Positions 24,035-31,436 of a DNA stretch of 64,000 bases are shown piece after piece. Location of the stretch: positions 1-64,000 of the forward strand of contig NZ_JACMYP010000010.1 in the NCBI RefSeq assembly GCF_020889705.1. Reading direction: 5' to 3'. This stretch comes from Bradyrhizobium altum (GTDB lineage: Bacteria; Pseudomonadota; Alphaproteobacteria; Rhizobiales; Xanthobacteraceae). The stretch's first letter is position 1. The number at the start of each line of letters is the position of its first letter. Under the pieces are notes generated by a model. It did not search any database. It was given only the letters and a program-made list of their open reading frames with translations, and had not been told where the DNA came from. The translations under genes were made by a program, and so were the position numbers.

Positions 24035-24208
24035 TCACCAATGATGACGATGCCAGCGATGCCGAACGACCGGGCGAACGACCGGATAGGATCCGCCGTA
24101 ATAGGCATAGGCAGGGCGCACGACGCGGCGGTAGCGATAGCCGTAGGACACGGGTGCCGCATAGTAGGTCGTGGTGTTAGCCGCCGCCCCAGCGATACGG
24201 CTCGTCAT
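24035..24208 (-). CDS. Small Tyr/Arg/His-rich protein
   Basis: ATG 24208 (preceded in frame by TGA) opens a 57-residue product: MTSRIAGAAANTTTYYAAPV, SYGYRYRRVVRPAYAYYGGS, VRPVVRHRWHRHHW. Such YGYR/HRWH-ended proteins are common at the C-terminus of small rhizobial exported proteins. No signal peptide remains in this frame, so it may be the C-terminal part of a longer gene lost by frameshift. Confidence 0.45.
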   Translation of the reverse strand: MTSRIAGAAANTTTYYAAPVSYGYRYRRVVRPAYAYYGGSYPVVRPVVRHRWHRHHW

Positions 24209-24587
24209 AGCCGTAGATGCGTCTCCGGCTCAGGATCGCGCGCTATTCCATCCTGCTGGCTCGCAAAGCTGGCGACGCTCGCAGCGGCATGCTGTTCTAG
24301 CCGTCCCAGAAAAATACGCCGCCGGTCTCAGAAATATGTGCCCGGCGGCGTTCATTCCAAAACCTGGGCCCTGAAAATTCCCAAGCGCGGGCAAACGTCA
24401 GTGCCTGCGCCAGAGTTGCTATTTTTTTAAGGGGCTTGCCGGTTCACGCCCGGCGGCTTTTTCCTTGCGGCTTGATGCACCGTCCCTCTAGGCTGACTGT
24501 CATTGCCGGGTGGGCTGACGCCACGTCAGGAACAACTGGCAACTCCCGGGGGTTCGCTTTAATGCTTCCGTGGTTTCAGTTGCCCAA
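24209..24587. other. Intergenic stretch with GC-rich hairpin
   Basis: An inverted repeat CGCCGCCGG ... CCGGCGGCG lies near 24317-24356; a similar one occurs at 48842-48876. Near 24436-24472 is a GCCGG/CCGGC hairpin followed by CTTTTTCC. No gene recognised. Confidence 0.4.
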
Positions 24588-24641
24588 CCCCGACTGCGGG
24601 AGATTGAAGTGGCGGCCCTGGCGCTCCCCGCGCTGGGGTCG
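24588..24641 (+). repeat. Dispersed repeat encoding KWRPWRxPRWGR (copy 1)
   Basis: About 53 bases nearly identical to the minus strand of 48518-48567. Both read (P)D...KWRPWRxPRWGR in one frame, differing by one codon in length and one Ser/Cys change. It might be a micro-ORF or a structured repeat, since GGCGGCCCTGGCGC and GCGCTGGGGTCG partly pair. Confidence 0.5.
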
Positions 24642-24671
24642 TTTCTCTGTAGCGGTCGCTCTTTTCCAGGC

Positions 24672-24851
24672 CTATGACCGGCGGCGTCGATGCGCATCGA
24701 GCGTACGCGGCAACTCGTTGATGATCTGGGTGAGCGCCCACGCAAGGCCAGCGCCGATCATGGCCGCCAAGTAGCCGTTCGGTGTCCAGCGCCAATGTAT
24801 GTTCGACGCGATCACCGCGAAGATCACGAGCGATTGGAACAGGTGCCACAT
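24672..24851 (-). CDS. Small membrane protein
   Basis: ATG 24851 opens a 59-residue product: MWHLFQSLVIFAVIASNIHW, RWTPNGYLAAMIGAGLAWAL, TQIINELPRTL. It has two short membrane helices, a pattern familiar in Bradyrhizobium. It lies 9 bases downstream of another small membrane gene, and GGATG precedes its ATG. Function unknown. Confidence 0.65.
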   Translation of the reverse strand: MWHLFQSLVIFAVIASNIHWRWTPNGYLAAMIGAGLAWALTQIINELPRTLDAHRRRRS

Positions 24852-24860
24852 GGCGGCATC

Positions 24861-24971
24861 CTATCCCGGTTCGCCGAAGCTGTTGACCTTGGCGATCAGC
24901 GCGACCGCAGCAGCCAATGGCGTGAGCAGCACCAGCGAGGCAATCCCGAACACCAGGAAAGCGATCGTCAT
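24861..24971 (-). CDS. 36-residue membrane peptide
   Basis: ATG 24971: MTIAFLVFGIASLVLLTPLA, then AAVALIAKVNSFGEPG. One long hydrophobic helix. It forms a two-gene operon with 24672-24851. Confidence 0.55.
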   Translation of the reverse strand: MTIAFLVFGIASLVLLTPLAAAVALIAKVNSFGEPG

Positions 24972-25062
24972 AGCCGCACCTACTGTGTGCAAGGTGTGTG
25001 CACATCGAAATTCAGTAAGTCGTTCGGAGGTTTGATTTTTGAGGTAAGTATTTGATTTTGCT

Positions 25063-25107
25063 TGGTGAGCGCGGTGGGACTCGAACCCACGACCCCATGA
25101 TTAAAAG
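25063..25107 (-). other. 3' half of tRNA-Lys(TTT), probable att scar
   Basis: On the minus strand: CTTTTAAT, then GGGGTCGTGG, T arm GTGGG-TTCGAGT-CCCAC, acceptor GCGCTCA and CCA. Only the sequence from the anticodon loop to the 3' end is present. Tyrosine integrases typically recreate such 3' tRNA ends when an island inserts, so this probably marks one island boundary. Confidence 0.6.
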
Positions 25108-26240
25108 AAATGGGCCAATGGCGATTTCCTCAACAATTACAAATGCTCGGGCAAGCCTTCTTCGGTAGTAGCATTCAGTAGACCGCGCCGGCGAGAGCCA
25201 GGCAGGAAGCAGGTAGACGACCTGGGCCGGCACAAAATAGCACAGCCTGGCGGCCCGCCGGGCACTCTGGAAAGCGGCGTCCAAAGCGGCAGGCGGATGG
25301 AAGCTGGAACCGCCTGTCAATAGTGGTTCAATAGTGAAACGCCCTTCGTTCGCGTAGCGTTCGATCATCGTTCTGACCTCCGCAATCGCAAAACATTCGA
25401 TTTTTCTTCGTTATCGGGGCTTGTTTGCTCGTTTACACCGAGAGGGTCGGGACTTCGAATCTCTCCTCGCCGCTTCGCGCCAAGTCGCGCGCATTCAACC
25501 GAACTTCAAGAGCAAACAGGCCGCGATGTCCTGCATGATCAAGTCGATGGCTATCGCGACGTCGGAAGGAAATTCCGAATCGAAGGCCTCGAGTCGTCCG
25601 AAATCCTTACTTGATGCTGTGGCCGAGCCGTAGCGACGGGATGAGCGCGCCGCTTAAGGAGGGCACTTCTATAGAGGCGCTCTTGCAAGAGGCCTTCCTA
25701 TCGCCCTACGACCTTCGTGATGGGGGGCAAGGTCATTATCAGTGGCGCGCGCAGGACGGATCTGAGCGCGCGCTCTTCCAGGCGCTCGCGAGGTTGAAGG
25801 TGGCAGTCCGTCACCATCTGCCGCGTCATTCTCACGGAACGCCGCGGGCGGCCTTGGCCGAGCACCGAAAGTGTATTTGGCCTCAATAACCCATGGTTGG
25901 TAGGCCGCTTCGGCCTCGGCGTAATAGCGATTCTGGGTTGCCGAACACTGCTGGAGGCGATGCAGACGTAAGGGATATTTGTACCGACGCCTCAGCCTTC
26001 AGAACCCTCCAAATCGAGCACAACCCGATGCCAGGCGTCCGACCTGCCAAGAGTTCTCACACGGCCTGGGCCAGGAACCGACATGCTGCACTGGTCATTC
26101 GACACTGAATGACAGCTCAGTGAACGCACGACTCGATCAGATTGAAGCGCGGCGGCGCGGTTAACCGCGATCATACGGGGCCGCTTCGGTCAGGAGCTGT
26201 CGATATTCCTTTTCGGTCCGTTCCCGGTCCATCTAGGAGG
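25108..26240. other. Gene-poor stretch
   Basis: A frame at 25641-25889 (MSAPLKEGTSIEALLQEAFL ... ALFQALARLKVAVRHH) might be a small gene, but no family or ribosome-binding site supports it. Other frames are arginine-rich shadows. Confidence 0.3.
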
Positions 26241-27420
26241 TCACCGGCAGGCGCTCGTTGCTTTTTCGACATCGTAGTCGTAAAGCGACTTGCGGAACGT
26301 CGCAGGGTTCGCGATCTCGAGGTCGCGCTGTGCCAAGCTCTCGTACTTCGAGTCGTACCGCAGGCCGTTCTGCCGGGCTTCGGCCTGGACGACGTCAGTC
26401 CGCACGCGGCGCACCCGCTCATAACGAGGCAAGATGCCGGGAACATCGGCGGGGCCGCAGCCTTCAAGCAGCACCGCGAGTGCGACGCCATCCTCGATGG
26501 CCTGATTGGCGCCCTGGCCGAGATGGGGGAGCATCGCGTGCGCCGCGTCGCCCAGGAGTGCGAGCCGGTCCAGCACGCGAGCGGCTGGCGATCGTAGAGG
26601 CCCCACCAGTAACACGTCTCGACCTTCTTGAGCAGGCCGGTGACGCGCGGATCCCACCTCCCTTGAAACGAAGCGGCGAGTTCATCGCAATCGCCCGGTG
26701 CGGACCAGGACTCTACGGTCTCGCTGCTGGTCGGAACGAAGCCGACGTAACTGAGCAAGCGGCCGCTGCACACGGGATACACCATGAAGTGCTTGCCGTC
26801 GCCCATCCACACCTGGTGCGCCTCGTCCCGCCACTGCGGCAGTTTTTCGCGCCCGATGAGGCCGCGATAGGCGCGCACACCCGAATATTCCGGCGGCTGC
26901 GGTGCGACGACATATTTCTGCAGCACGGACCGGATGCCGTCGGCCGCGATGACGACATCGGCTTCCGCGGTCGCCCCGTTCGCGAACGTCAACCGCGCCA
27001 CGGCGTCGGTCTGTTCGAAGCCTGTGCAGCGATGATCGACGCGCACCACACCTGGCGACAGCGCCCGCGCAAGCACCTCCACAGATCGGCTCGGTGCATG
27101 CCGTACATGCCGTTCCAGCCGCTAGAGTCGGTAGTGAGGATCGGGCCGACCACCGTGCCGTCCATCCGGTAATATTGCGAGCCGGGGCCGACCTTCGCGC
27201 CGACCGCCGCGAGCGCCGCACCGAACCCCATGCGTTCCAGCTGCCTCAGGCTGTTGGGGTAGATGAAGACACCGGCGCCGACTTCGCCCAGCGCCTTCGC
27301 CTGCTCGTAGACTGTGACGTCGACGCCGCGCTGGCGTAGCGCGTTGGCCGTGGCGAGGCCGCCGATGCCGCCGCCGACGATGGCGGCGCGCAGGCCGGTC
27401 GATCGGTTGGTGGTGTTCAT
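26241..27420 (-). pseudogene. FAD-dependent monooxygenase, two frameshifts
   Basis: From ATG 27420: GLRAAIVGGGIGGLATANAL is the FAD-binding GxGxxG, followed by GVFIYPNSLRQLERMG. The frame shifts near 27075 to EVLARALSPGVVRVDH and NGATAEADVVIAADGIRS. It shifts again near 26590 to DRLALLGDAAHAMLPHLGQG, the second FAD motif, and ends at 26241. The combined protein is a salicylate/nicotinate-type aromatic hydroxylase. Two indels make it a pseudogene. Confidence 0.8.
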
Positions 27421-27476
27421 GGGATCGCGTCTCTTCTCGTTCGAAGCAAGTCTTCGAAAACGGCCATAAGCTGCTG

Positions 27477-27728
27477 TTAGTCTTCGATCGAAAATCCTGA
27501 CGCCTTGACGATCGGCCCCCAGTGTTCGAAGTCGGCGTGCTGAATCTGTTTGAGTTCTTCCGATGTTGTCCCGGTTGGCTCGCAGCCCATCGCACGAATC
27601 TTTGCGCGCATTTCGGGATCGCTGCCGATCGCAATGATCTCCTTCGTCAAGCGCTGAACGAGCTTGCCGGAGAGACGAGCCGGCGCATAGAAGGCGTACC
27701 ATCCGGACGCGTCGACATTGATCCCACA
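27477..27728 (-). pseudogene. C-terminal fragment of TctC/Bug substrate-binding protein
   Basis: The frame reads INVDASGWYAFYAPARLSG, KLVQRLTKEIIAIGSDPEMR and IRAMGCEPTGTTSEELKQI. This is the C-terminal lobe of tripartite tricarboxylate transporter binding proteins. The N-terminal two thirds are absent; the sequence joins directly to an NmrA fragment. Confidence 0.7.
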
Positions 27729-28361
27729 TGTCGTCAAACGACAGGTCGTCGGGGCCGAGCACCGGCAGATCCTCATTGCCCGACCAGCTCCGGTCGATCA
27801 GCAGGCGCGCGGCTGCGTCCGCCATATCGCGGGTGGCTGTGTGAGGTAGCTTCTTGTCGGGGTCGATCGGACCGAACAACTGGCCGGCGCGGATCGCATC
27901 GAGCTGCATCAGAGTATTTTCCATGAAACTGGGCATGGCGATGCCGCGAACAGCAGCGTTCGTCGCGCGAAATAGATCAACCATTCGAACCGAGGCAGTC
28001 ACCAGCCCGGCCTGGTCCTCCCACTGCGTGCCGCGCCCGAGCCCGGTCACTGCGACGACATGCGAGGTCCCGTGGCGCGCGACCGCGTCTGCCGCCGGCC
28101 GAGTAAAGCCCGAATGCTCTCCTCCATCGTCGAACGAGGTGAAGGCGGCACACACCAGAAGAGCGCGTCCGCACCATCGAGCGCTCGGTCGATCGTCTCT
28201 GCATCTCCATGCGAGCCTTCGATCACCTCGACGCGTTCACGGACGTTTGCCGCCAGTTTTGCGGGGTCGCGAAGGATGACGCGAACTGCCTGTCCGGCCT
28301 CGAGAAGAGCGCTGACAACTTTGCTGCCAATCTGGCCATTAGGTGTGGTGACGACGATCAT
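27729..28361 (-). pseudogene. NmrA-like NAD(P)-binding protein, frameshifted and truncated
   Basis: ATG 28361 begins MIVVTTPNGQIGSKVVSALL, a Rossmann start, then VRVILRDPAKLAANVRERVE. Near 28125 the frame shifts to SGFTRPAADAVARHGTSHV, MPSFMENTLMQLDAIRAGQL and ATRDMADAAARLLIDRSW. It ends by running into the TctC fragment near 27729. Such proteins bind NAD(P) in redox regulation or reductase roles. Confidence 0.72.
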
Positions 28362-28578
28362 GGGGATCTCCGATAGGTTTGCTGCCGATCGAGCCGGCGG
28401 AAAAGTCTTCTAGGATCTGTTGCTGCTTCATGTTGCTCCTCCAAGATGGCCGGATGCGGATGAGTGATGAACGGCTTGAACCGTTACTATGCTCAGGAGT
28501 TCAATTTTCATAGAATGAGCATTCGCGAGGGGGCTCGTGAGGGGGGCCTTAGCCATTTACGATGGGAGTGGCTTCATC

Positions 28579-28902
28579 ATGACCCACATACAAACGGGTA
28601 ATCGGATAGTCACGCAGATCACCGTGATCGAGGCAGAGCCGAAAAAGCAGAATGAGGCGCTCTCGTTGATGGTCGATCGAGCACGATTCATGGCTCGCCA
28701 GCCGGGCTTTGTTTCAACCAGCTTGCATCGAAGTCTCGATGGTCGGCGCATCGTCAACTACATCCAATGGCAAAGCCGCGAGCTGCTGGAGTCTGCCCAC
28801 CAATCGCCCGACTTTCGCAAGGAGTGGGTCAAGTTTGATCACTTGACCGATCAAATCGATCCGCACCTCTATGAAGTTGTCGAAGTCCTGGACGCAGACT
28901 AA
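28579..28902 (+). CDS. Antibiotic-biosynthesis-monooxygenase (ABM) domain protein
   Basis: A 107-residue single ABM domain: IVTQITVIEAEPKKQNEALS, FMARQPGFVSTSLHRSLDG, RRIVNYIQWQSRELLESAHQ. These ferredoxin-like dimers act as small oxygenases or detoxifying proteins. I prefer ATG 28579 (MTHIQTGNR) over the upstream frame start at 28537, which adds sequence not typical of the family. It is divergent from the decayed catabolic cluster. Confidence 0.82.
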   Translation: MTHIQTGNRIVTQITVIEAEPKKQNEALSLMVDRARFMARQPGFVSTSLHRSLDGRRIVNYIQWQSRELLESAHQSPDFRKEWVKFDHLTDQIDPHLYEVVEVLDAD

Positions 28903-29149
28903 CTCTTCGCATTTGGATCAGATTCTGCACGCAGGCTATGCCGGTTGCTTCCTGGATCTGGGCGCGGATTGAGACCTGACTTCTCGAGGAGGACGGTTCT
29001 TGGCAGCTTTGGATGCCCTTCTTGACGCGTGATCAGCGCCCCAACACCGCAACCGATCATTCTCGCCGCCATTCAACCGCGTCCCATTCTATGGAGAAAG
29101 TACCCGAGCAACAGGCGGGCGGTCCCGGCGCAGCTAGCGGCCGGCGATC

Positions 29150-29284
29150 TTACAGACGCACACCGGTTGTAGAAAACGCCTGGTCAACGGGCTCCTGCAC
29201 CTGATCCAGGATCGCCATTGCTGCGATTGCGATCACGACGGCAGCAGCGCAGCCGAGCAGAAAAGCCTTCATCGCAAACTCCAT
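29150..29284 (-). CDS. Small membrane protein (AFSTTGVRL ending)
   Basis: ATG 29284 (or 29272): MEFAMKAFLLGCAAAVVIAI, AAMAILDQVQEPVDQAFSTT, GVRL. One membrane helix followed by a conserved-looking tail. This small protein type recurs in Bradyrhizobium. Unknown function. Confidence 0.6.
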   Translation of the reverse strand: MEFAMKAFLLGCAAAVVIAIAAMAILDQVQEPVDQAFSTTGVRL

Positions 29285-29371
29285 CATTTACACGCTGCAC
29301 GCATCTTACGATGCGGCTTGCAGGCAGCAACTGTGACGAACGATTTGAAGTTCGCCTTGTACCTGCCGGCT

Positions 29372-29578
29372 CTAAGGGCCCTTAAAAGCCGGGTCGATCG
29401 AAAATGCATCGCCCATCAACCCCAAAGAGTGAAGGTCGGCGCTGTACATGTCCACTTCCAGTATGGCGAGGAGCAGTGCGAGCACAATGACCGTAAGGAT
29501 AAGGAGAGGCGAGGCTTCTCCCGCCGACAGATTTGGGGCGATCATGGACACGCGCGCGGCGCGTAGCCACGAGATCAT
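29372..29578 (-). CDS. Small single-pass membrane protein
   Basis: From ATG 29578: MISWLRAARVSMIAPNLSAG, EASPLLILTVIVLALLLAIL, then EVDMYSADLHSLGLMGDAFS. The hydrophobic helix and acidic tail look genuine; the longer start at 29635 is less likely. Unknown function. Confidence 0.5.
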   Translation of the reverse strand: MISWLRAARVSMIAPNLSAGEASPLLILTVIVLALLLAILEVDMYSADLHSLGLMGDAFSIDPAFKGP

Positions 29579-29723
29579 CTGCAGCAATGGCCTCGATCGC
29601 CCCTGCATGCCGTCTTCCTTTGACGTGACGAGCAAAGACGTAACAAACCAAAGCTAGGACTCGCGCTGTCGGCATTCAAGGGAATAGTGCCGACGATGGA
29701 CGAACTGACGCAGTGCCAGCTGA

Positions 29724-29748
29724 GGAACGGATATCGATACTCCTCGTT
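29724..29748 (+). promoter_or_regulatory. EcfG-type stress promoter
   Basis: GGAAC, 16 nt, CGTT, 29 bases before the GTG start at 29778. Confidence 0.65.
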
Positions 29749-29777
29749 GAGGCTGGGCTTCAAAGGAGGATTTCGCC

Positions 29778-30041
29778 GTGAAGGCACTGGCATCCATCCT
29801 ATGTCTGGCGGCGGTCGCGAGCTTCGAAAGCGCGCTGGCCCAGCCCGGACCGACAGAGGCGCCTGCCGCACAGACCCGTCCCGAAGAGAAGGGCCAACCA
29901 CAGCCACAGGGTTGGACCGGCCCGATCAATACGGGTTCGGGCGGCGCCCCCGCCGAAAGTCCGCAAGGCCAGAGCCCGCCCGGGATGCAGGCGGCGCCCG
30001 AGGGCTCGTCCAAGAAAGTCGTGGCACCGGAGAAGAAGTAA
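29778..30041 (+). CDS. Exported Pro/Gln-rich protein
   Basis: GTG 29778 follows AAAGGAGG. An 87-residue protein: signal peptide MKALASILCLAAVASFESAL cut after ALA, then a disordered tail rich in Pro, Gln and Gly (TGPINTGSGGAPAESPQGQS). A full EcfG-type promoter precedes it. Its composition resembles 12064-12468. Unknown function, periplasmic. Confidence 0.75.
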   Translation: MKALASILCLAAVASFESALAQPGPTEAPAAQTRPEEKGQPQPQGWTGPINTGSGGAPAESPQGQSPPGMQAAPEGSSKKVVAPEKK

Positions 30042-30108
30042 ACGGGGTGCCGCGGGGATTTATTTCGTGCATTCTTGAAGGCATGGACGTGACCATGGCC
30101 GGCAAAGA

Positions 30109-31401
30109 TTGATGGGATGGGCTTCGTGTGCCCGGGCTGCCGCGGCCTTCCTGGCGGTTGTTGCTGCATCCGCGGTGGATGCGCAACTCGCGGGTCACGG
30201 CGGCGCCGTCCGAGCGCTCGCCGTTTCGGCTGACGGCGACAGCTTGTTGTCGGGTAGCTTCGACACGTCCGCCATCCGCTGGTCGCTGGGGACGGAGACG
30301 GCGGTTGAGGTGCTGCGGTATCATGCGGATGCCGTCAACGCCGTTGCGTTCTTGAAGGACGGTCGCATGATCACCGCTGGTGCCGACGCCCGGATTGCGG
30401 TGTGGACGACCGGCCGGCAGCAGCCCGATCAGGTCCTGGAGGGCCATACCGGTCCCGTCGTGGCACTCGCCGTGGCGCCGGACGGATCGACGCTCGCCTC
30501 GGCCTCTTGGGACCGCAGCGTGCGACTCTGGTCCTTGGCCGATGGCGCCTCCCGGGTGTTCGAAGGTCACGCGCAGAACGTGAATGGTGTCGCCTTCGCG
30601 CCGGACGGCAGATCGCTCGTGAGCGTCGGCTATGATCGTGCGTTGCGCATCTGGCGCTTGTCGGAGGGCCAACCCCAAACGGTGGCATTGCCGGCGCCAT
30701 TGAACGCCGTTGTCGTCGCGTCCGATGGCGAGATCGTCGCGGCAGGGGCGGACGGCAAGCTGCGCCTGCTGACGACAGACGGAAAGCCGGCGGGCGAGGT
30801 GGCCGCCGGCTCGGCGCCGATCGTCGCCCTGGCGCTGTCCGATGACGGGGAGTTGATTGCTGCCGCAGGCATCGGCGGCACGGTCGCCATAGTCGAGCGC
30901 AAGTCGCGGAGTGTGTTGCAGACTCTGGTGGGGCCCGGCTTCCCGATCTGGTCGGTCGTGTTCCTGCATGATGCAGCAACGCTCGTGACCGGAGGTGCGG
31001 ATGGAAAGATCCGCCGCTGGAATGCGCAGAGCGGTGAGCCGATCGGCTCGAACCTGTTCGGGACGCCAGCGGATCCGCTGGCCGCCTATGCGGGCGATCA
31101 TGGCGCCGACGTCTTTCGCGCCTGCGTTGCCTGCCACGCGCTGTCGGCGAAGGAAGCGCAGCGTGCGGGGCCAACGCTAGCCGGATTGTTCGGCCGGAAG
31201 ATCGCCTCGCTCCCCGGCTATCGGTTTTCCGAGGCCCTCAAGACGATGGATATCGTCTGGACAGCCGAGACGATCGCAAAGCTATTTGAACTAGGACCAA
31301 ACGCCTACACGCCGGGAACGAAGATGCCGGAGCAGCGCATCGGCTCGGCGGAGGACCGCCGCGCATTGACCGACTTCCTGGCCCGGGCGACCTCGCAATA
31401 G
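30109..31401 (+). CDS. WD40-repeat protein with C-terminal cytochrome c domain
   Basis: A 430-residue protein. After a signal peptide it has about seven WD40 blades with GH...DG..L.S.S.D..I.W patterns (LSGSFDTSAIRWSL, LASASWDRSVRLWSL, VTGGADGKIRRWN). The C-terminal 100 residues form a class I cytochrome c: FRACVACHALSAKEAQRAGP with the CxxCH haem site, a GTKMPEQR distal methionine and a final helix. It faces the Fe-S gene tail-to-tail (35 bases between) and lies beside the formate dehydrogenase block, so electron transfer linked to that enzyme is plausible but unproven. Confidence 0.85.
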   Translation: MMGWASCARAAAAFLAVVAASAVDAQLAGHGGAVRALAVSADGDSLLSGSFDTSAIRWSLGTETAVEVLRYHADAVNAVAFLKDGRMITAGADARIAVWTTGRQQPDQVLEGHTGPVVALAVAPDGSTLASASWDRSVRLWSLADGASRVFEGHAQNVNGVAFAPDGRSLVSVGYDRALRIWRLSEGQPQTVALPAPLNAVVVASDGEIVAAGADGKLRLLTTDGKPAGEVAAGSAPIVALALSDDGELIAAAGIGGTVAIVERKSRSVLQTLVGPGFPIWSVVFLHDAATLVTGGADGKIRRWNAQSGEPIGSNLFGTPADPLAAYAGDHGADVFRACVACHALSAKEAQRAGPTLAGLFGRKIASLPGYRFSEALKTMDIVWTAETIAKLFELGPNAYTPGTKMPEQRIGSAEDRRALTDFLARATSQ

Positions 31402-31436
31402 GGGAGGACCCCAACGCTAATGAGGGACGTTCGCGC

